64,000 nt of DNA, taken from Ischnura elegans (lineage: Eukaryota > Arthropoda > Insecta > Odonata > Coenagrionidae). Within the stretch, counting starts at the first letter, position 1. Each line of letters starts with the position of its first letter. The translations under genes were made by a program, and so were the position numbers. The stretch covers positions 45,508,881-45,572,880 of the forward strand of contig NC_060252.1 of the NCBI RefSeq assembly GCF_921293095.1, given 5' to 3'. Positions 22,900 to 37,900 of the stretch are shown in pieces. Below the pieces are notes generated by a model. It was not told the origin of the DNA. It was given only the letters and a program-made list of their open reading frames with translations, and did no database searches.

Positions 22900-25800
22900 A
22901 ACATTTATATGTTCCTTGACAAACCTCAAATTACGACTATGTATTTAATTCAGCAAAACTCATTGCAATGGGAATTGATCTCATTTCATAATTTGCATGA
23001 GAATCAAATATTGGGAAACTAGGCTTGTGGTTAACCATGCACTGTATGTATCAAGAGCATTTTACCTTTATTACATTAAAAAAATTTAAAGCCATTAAGC
23101 ATTAAACTCCATTATTTAAGAATGAATAATAATAATAATTTAAATTACACGCACAGTAAAAAATTCAGTGAAGCGACTGCCCCTGCAACTTTCCCCTGAT
23201 AAGAAACTTATTAGCTTTTGAGATTAACGCAAGAGGTAAAAATATTTTAGAAATAGAAATTAAAAGAATTCATCTAATTACTACACAAGCTAACAGTATC
23301 TACCAAATGATAATCAATAAAATACAACACAACAAATTGTTGCCAATGTAAAATGAATGTAACATAAACCATCTAAAGTGAATGAAGAGAGCTGTCAATA
23401 TTTTTTAGTGTGAAGTGAACCAAGCTAAGTGAAGTATTTAAAATACTATGTAAATAATACCTAATTTACCAAAACTCACACAAATTTATTTATATAATCA
23501 GCAGTTGACAGCAATTATAATGGAGCTGCCAATATTCCTCATAACAAGAACTACTTTACTGCTACGGGAGACAGATAGTAGAAACTTCATTTTTACAACT
23601 TTGAAATCTCTTTTGATCTGAAAATGGTACCTACTCATTTTTACTGGAGTCTGGAAGCCCAATGAGCAAGGGTGCTAAAATATTCTGGCTACAGCCTTAA
23701 TAACCACAACGGGTAGCATTAATAATACAACACAGGTAAATGAATGGAAAAGATGACACCATCATGTTTAATAACATATGCTTTTATTACCAGTAGTAAA
23801 CTTTGACTAGCTTCAACAATGAAGTCAAACAATAGTTTTAAAATAAAAAAATGTCCAAATTCAGTCACCAATGGATAATACAAGTACACTAATACAAATA
23901 CATCTTAGGGCATTGCCATCGATATAAAATAATGTTTCCCGAAAATTGCATTACAGGAAAAGCTATGATGAATTAATAAAAAAATAATGATGAATTTGCC
24001 CCAAGATTTTCTGGTAGAGTAAACAACAATTTTGTTATAAACAATATATACTAGAATATAATTCATTTATAACATAAAAAGATTTAATTGATAAAGCACT
24101 TAATATGAGCATCACAAATAAAGCGTACAAAAGTAGCCATAATACAAAATCTGGCAAAGATTTTAGTATATTTTATATTTGCTATAGGTTAAAATGGCTA
24201 CCATGTGAACCACAAAAAAGAAGCATTGCTTAAATGGCCCCAAGAAAGTCAGTAGTCTGTGAATTACAGCCACAAAAAAGTTTTATGAACGTAAATACAG
24301 ATTACAGGACAAAAGTCAAACAAATATAAATCACAAAGTTTTAATCACAAATAAAAAGAAACACAATAACTAGCAAACAAGCATAAATTTAGTCACCAAC
24401 AGTATCAATTATGCTTACACCTACATATATCTTCATGACCTGAACTACCGTCACATTGTATGAAACTATTCACAGCACTCAACAGAAAAATTACAGAACT
24501 CAAGCATCAAAACATGAATATAGTATACAATTAAGAGTCAGTAAACCCTGATTTTTTATGGCTCATAGAAAAAAGTAGCAAAAACTGACAAATCTAGTTC
24601 CTTTTCTTATAATTTTGACAGGAAGGGGTAACCCATGCTCCCTATCTTACACTCAAGCAAAGAGTCACAGAAGAGAAAACACAAATGGAATTGGAACATT
24701 TCATGAGAGGTAAACTTTTCACAGGGGCTAACCTGAGATAAGCACTTCACTTCGGCTAAGTCTGGCTTTATACTCACCAAACCCTATGGCTTCGAAATAC
24801 TTTCAATTAAAATTTTTCAATGAGTTATTATTAGAGTAAATACCAAATAAAATCCATGAAAATTGAATTGGGCAAAGAAAAAGCTGAATTTGCACAAGCA
24901 AAATCACATCCAGTTTCAATATGTGATTATAAACCCCTATTAATAAATTACTACACGAAATACTACATTCTACCAAATGCATCTTTCTGACAAACTGCAA
25001 ACAGTAGGAACGATAAGTTAGGATATTTTAAGCAATTTTTGATGCATAAGAAAAGGAAGAAACTAACAAATACGAAATTATCAGGCTAAATAATTCAATC
25101 TATTATGCAAAAAAAAAATGGTGGCCAAATTACCAAGATGCAAAACCCATTCTTCCGAAGCACGAATCGCATACCTTATTACATAAATTCCATATTTAAT
25201 TCCCTACAATTAATGCACTACTACAATGTTCCTTGAGAAATCTGATAAACTTAAATTCATCCATTAAATAGACAGTAAAGGGGTAATTTTTATCACAATA
25301 AGTTTTTATTAATTCTTCATTATTGATGAAATCCATATAATGCCTGTTGCCACTAAAATGGGAAGTACTCAATAGCAGAGTATGATAAAATAATAAAATG
25401 GAATGTCTGAAGAAGTCACAATAAAACTGATAAATGAAAAGTAAGAGAACATAATACTATCATGTTGAAGTAAAAGTGACAATACCATACAATACTGTAA
25501 GGGTAAAGAAAACATTGTTTTTCACAGAGACAAGCAGCACATAAATAAATAAATTATCTTGAGAACAGATAAATTTACTTAAATATATTAACTAAATAAA
25601 TGGAATGTGTAGTTGAGAAGAAGATAGCAGTCCACTAGCAGATTTTCCATAATCACTAGGAAAAAGTATGAACAATGACCTGGCATGAAAAATAACCCTC
25701 AACAACCACAGCCATTAATGGCAAAACCAGACAGGGAATATTTATCAATCAAAATCTTTACAAACAGCACAAGAGAAATTACACAAATGAATCAAATCTA

Positions 25801-28800
25801 TCTAAAATGAATAATATTTATATATTAAGAGGATAAACTTGGTTCAAGAAAACAATTGAAATTTTCCATTGTCACGGGTAGAACAGATGATTAAATTTAA
25901 CATTTGATTTGCGATAGACTGACTTAATTTCCCAGTTTTTTTACAGGAAATAATATGAACTTAATTTCTGAAATACAAAGGTGACCTCTGGCTTATAAAA
26001 AAGGGAAATTAAACTAAGCATAACCATTGAATCATATGATCTGCACTAAAACCCACACTTAAGACAAAATAATAATGACAGTTTAGTAATTCATAAAGAA
26101 TATAGCCTTGAATAGGATGAAAATCACTCCTCTATTAAATAATTAAAATAATGACCATTTACAGGAGTGAGTTAATAAAATAAAGGAGCAAGGATGAAAA
26201 AGTAACAATATCCAAAATTCAGTAGATGATAGAGCTTTGATAATCTATCCCTATGCTGTTATTATCTGCCAAACACCTCCCAGACCAGTCCTTCCAAAAC
26301 CACTCCCCTACTCTCCCTAACATAACCTCCTCTGTTGCCTAGTTCCCGCCCTTATACCCTTCCAATACACTACTTTTTGAATGGAATAAACACAAAAAAT
26401 GCAGAGAAAGTATGGCAAAGAAAGCAAAGTGAAAATTGATAAGAAAATGAATGAATTACTCAACGCTTTTGGTTACCTTACTGGGCTTTACCCTTAATTA
26501 GAATGGATAATTGAAACTTTACTGTAATAAGAACCTCATTTGAGTACATATACTACTCTGACCAGAATGGACGCTGATACCCAGTTTGCTAAAACATCAA
26601 GGCTTTGGCGGTAAGAAGCCCTTGGGCAAAAGATAAACACTATACCAGATATTTAATAAATTTACGATGGAAACAGGACAAATTATACATTTCATTATCC
26701 ACAGCTTGATTACACACATTAAAAATGTGAGAATTATCACAGACAAAGGAAAAATCAGGGAAATAGCCTATTGCTGAAAATATCATAAGTGCCAAACCAG
26801 TATTGATGATTGAAAATAAACTACATATTTAGAGAAAATATCAAGTAAATGTGACAGTTCAAAATACTTAACTTTTGATTAAAAGGGCAAAATTAACTTA
26901 GAATCACGGAAATTCAAAGCATTAGAAACAGATAACGGAGAGAGATTTATAAATTTTATCATCAATATTCATTCTGTGGTATTCAAATTTTTTAAATAAC
27001 AAATGTGGAAAAAATCAACTAAAATCACAAATATTTACTAGCAAGGAATGACTGGTTAATTGTGCAAGTTGTAAACACATTCTGCAACAGCACATGAAGA
27101 ATATCCTAGACTACAAAATATACAACATTGATATCATTATAAAGATTAGGTTCAACTGCAAAACATAGGATCACTTTTAATTATGCTTTTGCTGCTTAAA
27201 ATTAAGATAGTTTTTCATGACTCAAACTTCAATCCTCCAAACTCAACCAGGGAAAGCAAAGACATAAGAAAAACTATGAAACCACATAAAATAAGGGCAT
27301 TCTTTCACCTTAAAAGGTACATTTAAACAAATTATGAGTAATGCCATTTTCACACACATTTGTAAAACTGGCACTGTTGCTTCCACAGGTACTGGCACCA
27401 GCCTCGTAATATATTCACACTCACCAGCACTGCCTGCTGCCAAGAATCAGTTTCATTTCGGACTCAAATAGGAAAGAACATATTTTAACAAAAACACTGA
27501 CAGAGTTGGTATGCATGTGAAAGTGTGTATGTAAAACTTTGAAACCAACACTCAGTATCCCATGAATTGCTAAGTTCATTGCTGACTTAAGCCAGCAATT
27601 GACAGCACCGACAACAGAGCAGGAGATGACAATTACCATTTTATTACATTGCAACCAACTGGCACTGGCGCAGGAACCACAATAGGTTTAGCATTTGTGT
27701 GAGAAAACAGCCTTACTTAAACTCTCTTAGGGCATATCAGGCAATATCTTACAAAAATGAGCACCAGCACCATTCAATTACTTCAATTTCAAATAATACA
27801 AATAAATATTGATAAGATAACAATTTACATTCATGTTCACAAAAGTAGACTGAGACCAAAATCCCAAGTTTAGCAGTAAAATACACATAAGTCACCTTGT
27901 AAGCCAACAAATCATAGGAGAGGAGCAATGAACACATGGGATATTGAAAAGTCCCATTAAAATAGCTTGGCTTAAAATGCCTGAAATAAATGCCATAATT
28001 GAAAAGAAAAGCAATAATGATGACAGAATATGTACTAGCACAAGTATATTAAAATGAAAACGAGAAATGGCTACATATGATGAAATTCATAAATTTACAA
28101 AAGTATGTGGAGTGTAGAAAACCACACCTTCAGATTTCCACACATTGTTATCCCATAATTTTTCACAGATAAGAAAATATCAAATGAAGCATGCACTCCA
28201 TGAAAAAGTTCCATGTAACCATAAAAAGGTCCCAACACCTATACAGGCATTGAAATATTTTCCATCATGCAGGAAATAAGACTAATTCATAGGAAAAGAT
28301 TTCATTTTCAAGTTAACAATAATAAAAATGGATGATCAATTAGTACAAAAACCATGTTTTTTTTAGCTTCCTAATACAACCTAAAACTTCTTTATTGAAT
28401 ACTAGAGGAACTTTATCTTCTTCACTCTGGCTGGTTAATTATGAAATAGTTGCAACACTGTATGAACAAAAAGTAAAGCCCTGTGCAGCTACATAACCAT
28501 AAATATAACCAAAAATTAAAATTACCATTTTGAATTACCAGCATCATCAGTAAAGAAAACAATAGTACCTATAAAAAGTGTCTTGAAACACATTCCACAC
28601 CTTCTTTAGTCAAGTAAATTTACTATCAGCAATATTTTTTTTGGTGGATACGAAAAGATTGAAAGAAGGTTTAATGATTTTTTTTTAATATTAATTACAT
28701 TAAAAACAGTACTTGAAATGCAGTGTCTGAAAAAAATATCCCCCCAGGCCCTATCATCCATCAGTTGCATGAGATTCTACACTCTTTCAGCATTGTGGAC

Positions 28801-31800
28801 ATTGAATTTCTAAATCTTGGGGCAATTTCAAACATTTGAATCATGGAATGCCACCAAAGCCAAAGAAATAGGCATTGATGTGAAATAAACCAATAATGCA
28901 GATTTAAAAAACTTACATTCCGCAATTTTCAAATTTTCCTCGGCATTGTGATGAAAAGAAGTGAATGATACTAAAATAAATAAATGGAAACCAATTAAAT
29001 TTTCATGGTTTCCTTCACGTTGATGATTTTACTAATGAACTAAAATATTGAAAATATGAAATAGGTACATAATTGATACAGAAATCAATCATCATATGAT
29101 TCAGACAGAAACCAGAAGAGGCAACGCAAATTGATATAATGAAAGAAACTCTCAAAAGCAATTGTGAAGGTTAAGGCCAAACATTTTACAAATGAGCACA
29201 TGTCTATGATTTTACATTACATAAAAAAATCAATGGCATCATAAAAATCAAATAATGGATTAAAATTTCGACAGCCAAATTGCCATAAAGTCGACTTTCA
29301 AAATATCCTGATTTCAGTAATAAACTTGGGACAAGTTTATAATCGCATACTTTAATGACACCTATCTAAAATTTCCTAAAGTGTATGTTAGATTTTTCCA
29401 AAGGTTATCTCAGTGCCACACAACAATAGATAATTAGCGACACAAAATAGCACATATTATTAATAATATATCACTTCAAACCGATTGATCTGTGATAGAA
29501 TGTACAATTTGAGCAAAACGGTTAGAAGTTATGGCCAAAAACCTGATTTTTTTACAAAAACTATTCTAAGCGAACATCATCTTTGCAACTCTATAAAAAG
29601 ATATGTACATATTATTACTATACTGTTCATTTTTCACAATGTAAGTCCATGGAAATATTGAGGAGTGCAACAGAAGCACTAGTTCAATGAGAAAACCAGC
29701 TATTAATGCAGTTTGAAATAACATCATGTCATTTCTTACAATGCACCGCTTTACTGATATGCAATTAACTTAAGATTAGATTCACCTTCAATAGCACCAT
29801 AAAGGACATCGATTTTTACTGGTAGAGTGAATTTTTCAATCAAAGGCTATTCCAAAAAAACTGAAAGGTAATTTAAAACATTATACATGGCCCTGAAAAA
29901 CATTTCAATATAATTATCCATATTCAAAAAAACCAGTTATGGACGGAAAGAATCAACATCTTTGATGACTGCCACTCAAAGGTGAGTCGGCACCAAAAAT
30001 TACCCATGAATTCACTCCAATGCAATACATCCAGCTCTTAACTTAAAATTACAGCAGGTAATGCAGAATTTAAAAACGAATGACCTATCAGAAGAAACAG
30101 ATCGCAAAAGGAAGAGTTGAGGAGCTCATTAAAAATGTTAAGAATGGCACCAAGCGAGGATATACTTTAACGGAGATAATTTTAAATAGCCAACAGTAAA
30201 AATTCATTATAGCAACAAAGAGAACTATTCCAAATCATCTACCATAATTATTGAAAACATTTTCCAGAGAAATAGTGTGTATCACACACACATGGCATTT
30301 CATCAAATATTTAACACTCAGGGAATAAAATATACATCATCTTCAAACATCATAAATGAACATTATGCACCACCACAAGCATACTTAACCATCATTTACA
30401 GTGGCAAGAAGAGTACCTAAATGAACGCAGTTATAAGGTAGATAATGACCATCACAGCATTCCTTTTCATTAACAAAAAATGTATACAGCATTAAAACCC
30501 ACAAATGGCAGGAATAAATGAAGGCTATCCAAAACAATTTACAAAATGTACAATCCTATTAATCCAAAGCATACTGACAATACCACACACATGAAGTCAC
30601 ATTTCAATACTTCATCTTTTCAATTATTCTTAATGCTTTAATCTTGAGGCAGGAATGCATACATTGATTGATTTGTAGATAGCATTCCTTCAGCAGGTAC
30701 GACTTATATGCATAGGTTAATCACACCTTAGTGAAGGTATGATTGATCAACCACCCAAACCTAGGCTAGGCTCAACATTGCTTAACTTTGATATCTTACA
30801 TGGAACACATGTACCAATGTAGCCAGGCCCTTGCCAAGGAATGTATACATAATCTCCCAATAATAGGTGGCATAGCTATAATCTACCAAATCTCCGATAG
30901 AATTATTCTCAACAGCAATCAATTTTGAGCAAAGACAATAAACAGACAAATATTAAAATAAAAAATCTCAGCATCAATTAAGACCACTGTAAGTCAATAA
31001 AGCTATTTGGCAAATCAACTTAAGCCTGAATAAAAACTGTATCACATCTTTAAACAGGCCATGTTCAATGTTAGAAACTAATTTAAAATGTAACATATAC
31101 ATTCAATTCTAATGAACATGTTAGCATCTATTAAAAATATATGAATACGATACAGTACACTACAAGAAAAACTAGGGTTATTGCTTGTAGAAATGGGTTC
31201 CAGTAATAAAATGTACAGCAACAGTGAGAGATGAGGTTTTCCATTGAATAATGGAGTGGCCATATTCCAATCGAAATACCTTTGATGCAAATACAATTTA
31301 CCTTTTTACAAAAAGGTAAGTAATTATTGTATTGGTAACTTCTGAAGATGTTTTAGACACTATCTGCCAAACCAGACATTGGCATTCTACTACCACCTTT
31401 AGAATAATCCACTGCTTCAAACCTCAATTCAAATTCCAGCATCCAAGGAAACCAGCGATGGCTTCATTCTATTACATTTTTTGAAACTTAACTTAGACTC
31501 ATAATATGAAATGTGGTGCACTACCGTAGGCTTCACTTTAGGAACAGACATCTGTAAAATTATGATGGCAACTTCACGCTTTAGACCCCTCACTTCCGGC
31601 AAATATTTCATTTTAAGTTAGTTTAACGCTAGCGGAAACACTTTCAGTATTACTACTTATTGTCCTTTAAACAGTCGCACTTTGTGCAATACTCAATTGA
31701 TTAGAAATGACAAATGCTTGAAGTTATCAAAACCTAGTCAACAGTTCTGTGGATAGCACACACTACAGCAGGATGAATAAAATTTACCTTAGAGGCCTCC

Positions 31801-31809
31801 ACTTCATTT
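22900..31809 (-). other. downstream region of GALNT; possible long 3' UTR
   Basis: About 9 kb of AT-rich DNA with no coding exon and almost no recognisable transposon, unlike both flanks. By eye, many lines show A>T and C>G on the plus strand, the direction expected if the minus strand is the sense strand. The first AATAAA on the minus strand after the stop is at 28391-28396, with others at 25305-25310, 23783-23788 and 23485-23490; an ATTAAA variant occurs near 30633. The true cleavage site cannot be chosen from sequence. Confidence 0.4.
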
Positions 31810-31980
31810 TCACTTGGGACCAATATCATTCCACTTTGCAAGAGCTTTGAGATCAACAGTTTCAAAAACCCATTTCTGAGTTAATGAGTTTTCATCACAT
31901 TTAGTCACATAGATTTCTTTGTTTCCTGGATTACAGTCAAGGCATCTAGGATTTCCACCATGAATCAACCACTGCTTTTT
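31810..31980 (-). CDS. Pgant6/GALNT10-like: GALNT coding exon 12 (lectin repeat gamma and stop)
   Basis: The last coding exon, residues 555-610, acceptor TTTTTTACAG|AAAA. It encodes RCLDC (CLD motif of repeat gamma), then SLTQKWVFE with the QxW motif, and ends at TGA. The C-terminal end is about the same distance past QKW as in relatives, so the protein is complete. Confidence 0.95.
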   Translation of the reverse strand, partial: KKQWLIHGGNPRCLDCNPGNKEIYVTKCDENSLTQKWVFETVDLKALAKWNDIGPK

Positions 31981-34900
31981 CTGTAAAAAAATATGCAGCA
32001 TGAAATGTTAATCACAATTTAGCATGTGGTATCATAAACCTCACACAGCTAAAATTAAGAGAAAATCAATGCAAACTATTTTAAACTTACATGATCGTAA
32101 CGCCAAAGTTGGTTTCCCATCATTCCATGGCATGACCATAAAAGAACTGGGGCTTTTAATTCCAGGCTTGATACGTCCCAACACATTGCTCTTTTGTTGG
32201 GCCGGATATCCTTGTGCCAAGTCAGCACAAAATTCTGATAAATAAATACATAAAAGGTTATTAAAGGCAAAACATCAGGATATAAAGAGAGAGAGGTATA
32301 AACTATTTTTTGAAGCTACCACGTGTAACCAATTATCACTAACATCTCCATTAAATAAACAGCAATACCTTAGCACTAGGATGATGCGAGTTTCGCTAGA
32401 AGGACGACTAGGGTCATTTGACCCCCAAATTGTTTTTTGGAACAAAACGCCTCATTTTCATCCAATATTCAGTTTTGTCGTATAAATTGTTAAATCAGCT
32501 CTTAAAAACACTTTTTAACATAATAAAATATTATTTCCAATATCAAAAATTAATAACAATTATTTTAAAAAATCGTGAATTTAACCACATTTATTGGTCA
32601 ATTACAAATCTAATCTTAAGTATACATACACTCAATACAAAATTTGCGCTTAATATTTTAGCAAGAGGCACAGTGGGCTTACAAAATTTGCATTAAAATT
32701 TAAAACATCATTACTTTGTTGTGCATTTCAGCCATACTAACTTTTTCAGCACTCTTTCCAAAAAATATGTTTTGCATTGCAGGCATACATTGGACAATTT
32801 ATTGGTTCAATGTTGTGATATTTGGTATCTTTTTAAAAATAAAAAATAAAAATATCATAATTGCATGTATTTCATGCAAAGCATGCAAAGCAACGATTAG
32901 GACCATTTCATTTCCCTTTGCTGCCCATAAAATATCAAAAGATTGAGTACAAAAAGTCACTATGCCTAGGTTTCGAAATACAAGTAGGAGTCCATGGGAT
33001 GAAATAGGCATTGAACTGGGTACTCTGTCAGTAAATATCAAGCAAATCATCTACCACACTAGCCTCTCACTGATTATAAAATATACATAGCACAAAAGAG
33101 CAACAAAAAAAGTATGGAATAGCATAAAAAAAAGTTGTGGGTCAAATGACCCCCAGCCGTCCTTCTGGGTATAACTATAGAGTAAGAATAAATGCAGGGC
33201 ACACCACATGTACAAAAATTGTATACATTTTTGATGTAATTCTGGAAGAATTAATCAGATAGCGAGGAACAAATTTTTTGCGATTCTTTTTAATTTGCTC
33301 ATTCCACAGGTCTAAAAATATACTCTGGAGCAGAAAGGGTCGCTACATTTAGTGGAGACAATAGTCTGTCGATTTTGTTTATACAATAGAAGGGATTACA
33401 CAACCAAATATTTTGTCTTATTTATAAAGCAATAGGTGTAAGAAAGGCTCTCACCAAATTTTACCATTGAGCGCAGAATAATTTCGCCCCTAGAGCAGTT
33501 TGAAGTTTCAACTTGAATTCCGCGCCAAAAACGTATTTCTCGGGCGACGCCATGTTGATGACGTGTGAACCTCATGATATCTGCATTGCTTGCATAAGGA
33601 GTGCATTGTCGCAGACGTTATTTCGAGTATAAGTAAATACTAGATAAAACGGATAATTTTAAATGAGTGGGAGGAAACCTCATGTATATTTTTGTGTGCC
33701 GAGATGTGAATTTACCTCTCGTTAAATGCCAGAAAAGTATTTTTTGTAGTGCCAAACAACCCAGACCGGGGAAGGCGGTGGTGCGACGCTGCGTGGAGAC
33801 AGCATGTTCCTTCAGAAATAGGCTGTTATAGAATGTGTGAGGGCCATTTTAATGTAATTAACTTCTGCTTCTCAAAGAGATTTAGTTTCCATTACTCCTT
33901 TTGTTGTCTTTGACCACAAATCGCAAAAAAATCGTATGTGCTTAAATATATACGCACTTAACAGGAAGTTTTATTTTTTAATTGCTAATATATCATTCTG
34001 CTTCAATTTATGTTGGATATTATGATTATTTCGTGTGCATTTACTGCATATTTTCCCTGGTGTTCACTCTTTGTTTCTATCTTGCGCATTAAAAGCCAAC
34101 CACTGCAATGGAAAGGGTCTTCGACGCGAACCTGATAGTACAAACTAATACATGATAGTCTCAAATTTGTACTCCAGGAACACTACGATATCGAATTCTT
34201 CACAATAAACAGAAATAAGCACATTTGACTCCCGGTGCCGCCAGGTCTATAAATAGAAGAACAAAAAGTAAATAATAAACACGGATAACTTTGCAAATCT
34301 TACAACAAAACAGAGACACCGGAGGCAAATACTTACTGAATGAATAAGTACTAGCAAATAGTTTGAACTATCATTAATTGAAAAAGAATAATTGACAAAT
34401 AATAAATTATAATGTGTGGCTCCTTTCGCCAGACTTCAAACTGTACGTTAAAGCTAACGACAGGGTTTTGTCCACCATTTTTATCTTAATTTTAAAAATT
34501 CGCATCGGCAACAATAAAAGCATAATATCAAATACAGCGAAATTACGATTATAAAAAACTGTAAATAAGTAGGAAAAGGAGCTGAAAAAATTATGAGAGA
34601 CAGTCCCGACCCCTCAATCTTCACTACCCGAGCTCAAAGCGTTGCTCACTAGGCCACCGCCTGGCAAATTCATGGCAAAAATCATATAATAATTACTTTA
34701 ACCACTAAGGGTAAAAACCGGTGCAAGTATGCAGTAAATGCTCACGAAATAATTATTACACCCTAGATAAATAGAAGCGGAATGATAAATTTGCAGCATA
34801 AAATAATTTGTCCCTTTGTGTGCATGTATATAATCACAAGCGGAATGTCAGCGGAGTGCAGCAGATAACTACGAAAGGAGTATAGGATACTAAATTTCCT

Positions 34901-37900
34901 TGAGAAGCAGAAGTGGGGCCACAAACTTTGTCCTTAAACCTTTGAAAGTGACTGTACGTGTAACTCTGATGTAAATATAAGTGAACTTACGGATTATTTC
35001 ATGTAAAAATCCCCTTCTCTGAGTTACTATTTCATTTTAATGACAATTGTTTACAATTTTTCATAGTACGAAACTGACTTGAACATTTATCAGGAACATA
35101 GGTGGACCAAAGCGAGACCTCTGCTTTGAAAAAAAATGCTATTCCAACGAAATTTGAATGCTAATCCTAAAAGAAACCGAGAGAACCCCAAATTTCCCCA
35201 TTCAGAGGGCAAGAAAACAGCTATAACTACAGCACATTTGTTCATTTATTTCACAATTTACATCCGTAAACTAAAAACCAGTAATAAGTAAATGATTTTA
35301 TGATGGTATGTCCACAAATTAAAACATCCACGATAATTGCCGTGATTACGGTCTCTTTAAAAGTGTAAACATTTTATCTTAAGAAGTTTCATTTCAATGA
35401 AATGATTCTTTTTGAGACCAAAAATTGTCCAGAGCCCCTGTTAATAATGCCAGTACACTTCTGGTATCTGCCAGAACAAAATTAACATTGTGTTTCGCCA
35501 TAACGATAAACTTTTGGCCACTATTTCCACGAACGCAGTGTGTTCACGGCTTCTTCAAGCATGACTCTCGCGACATTCATGAGGTTCACACGTCACGCGG
35601 CGTCAGCCAATAGAAATACGTTTCGCGCCGTGGGCGTGGCCGAAGCTCCTAGCGGACTTTCAAAGCTACTTATCTCGGTTAAAAATCGAATTTGAGCTCT
35701 AAAATTTGGCGTGTGTGTTTTTCATTCATAACTTTTTGGTTTTAAATAACGAAAACTAATTTTTAATTTTGAGTGTTCCCTCCTATTGTTACAAAAAATA
35801 TTTCCTTGAATTTCTGCTAGTAACTTGACTTTTCTGAGTTTATATTCCTAATCCATTTGCCGGCAGACTGTTCTTGGTGTTAAGTTGAAACTTGCAGGAA
35901 ACGTTTATTGTACATTTTCTCCATACTGGTAAACTTTAATTTGTCCATAACTCCATCACAACGTTGTTATGTTTGTTTATATATCTTTTGGACAAAAAAT
36001 CTGAAATTTTGCAAGGTACAAATCATTTGCCTGATAACTTTTGTATCTTACGATATAGGTCCATAGATGATTTATGAAATTTGGATTTAACTATAACTTT
36101 TTTTTTGGAGAAAGAATTGTACCTTTATCTCGATTACGAGGGTAGTTATGAATTTTTAATGGCCGCACCTCGTCCCACGGTCGAGTGAATACTTCCGTGA
36201 TCCTATCTAACTGATAGCCTATTTGTTTAGTTTATGAATATATATTTATAGGGCCCAGGGCCCCCCTGAAAATTCCCTCTCTCTTCTGCTTGGCTTTCAG
36301 ACTGCAATCTTTGAAGTGCATGAGACCATTTCATCACTTATTCACAGCCACATGTTGTAAAACTGTTTTCAGTAGTAATGGGGAAAGCCAAGCAGTAGAG
36401 AAGAGGGAAGGATTCATGGAAGACGCAGCTTGCCAAGCGAGAAAGAAATCCCTCCCATAGGACACTGCCGCTTTTTGTCCTAATTCAGCGTGCTGGGAGG
36501 AGAGAGACTTCTTTCAGCTAGAGGTGACAATCGCCTCCTCTCAGCCTAGGGCGATGCTTGAGAGACTGATGGAGATTTAAGAAGAAGGGAGGGTGGGAAG
36601 GAAGGGGGAGAGGCGAGACAACAAAAACGATGCCTCTCTTGCCTCTTGCTCGCAACTCCAGGGCCATCTATCTGCTCTTTGAGAATTAAAACTCTCCACA
36701 CCATTTTCGCCTATGCCGTGAGCCCTTTAGAATATACTTACTCTATGGTATAACCCGTCATAAAAATTTTAAACAAAGCATTATAGTTAAATTTATGCTA
36801 ATTTATCAAAATTTAGACCAAATTGAAGAAAATGAAAAAGTTTCAAAATTTTAAAAATATTGTAATAACAGAAAAATTAATTTGAATTCTGAAAATGGGT
36901 CATATGACCCCTGCCGTCCTTTTAGTGTTAATACAAGACGTAAAGTATCAAATAAAATATTTTAGTGCAACTAATTTAAGAACTGTAAGAATAGATCATA
37001 TTCATTGCGACACAATGCCAGTGGCGGATACAGAAAAAACTCAAGGGGGGGGGCGCAACATATCTTGAGTCGTCTTTACTTTTATCATAATAAAAGATGA
37101 TCAAGTCACAGGCAAAGTACATGAAAATTTATTTAAAGTGATTATAAACATGTAAAAGACAATGCCATCTTATGATATAAAAAAGTTACAATTGTGGTTT
37201 TGCAATGTTCGGCAATATGGGCGGACCCGCAAGGGGGGGGCGTGCGCCCCCTACGCCCCCCATCTGTATCTGCCACTGCACAATGCTCATGCCATTTCAA
37301 TGAGAGAATATGAACAAATTATTCAATGATAAATTATGATGTTTAATCGGAGATTAAGAATGAATTTTAAGGAAATCGGTGAGAAGTCGCGTACGTACAT
37401 AGGTCCAATTTTAATGGATATTCCTGTCTTTGACAAAACCAACCACCCTCAACCATTAATACTCCCAGTCTCGAAGTCGGCATACATTTTTCCCACAATG
37501 GACATTTTCGGAATTATTGACTTTTTTCCCAGGGGACTATTTTAACAATCCCCCAGCCATTTCTTAACCCTGACCAACAACATCTGGGCTATGCCACTAC
37601 TGGCTGACTAAAGGCCTCTCTCTGTCCTTCCTTCCCTTTCTCCCTCTACCTATTCCCCACTCATTACTGTGAATAAAAGCAACTTTCAATGTGAGATATA
37701 ACCTAAATATGATGCAGTGTCATTGAAATCATGGTTGGATTACAGCCTTCGACTTAGCTGATAGCTATTGAAGGTCCAACCATATTTCATTTAAACCCAC
37801 AGAGATACAAGTTGGGTCAGCTTTAATCAGCGTGCTAAGTACGCAACTTTCCCCCTACTTTGTCCTGCAGATGTGGGGTAAGCCCAAGGAATGAGACCAT

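Noticed and set aside
27243..27937. Chain of minus-strand ORFs of 62-77 codons downstream of the GALNT stop
   Set aside because: No domain, no consistent phase or splice sites, and the GALNT protein is already complete at 31810.
32418..32946. Plus-strand ORFs of 92 and 76 codons
   Set aside because: They lie inside a decayed piggyBac-like element and read A/T-rich filler with no transposase motif.
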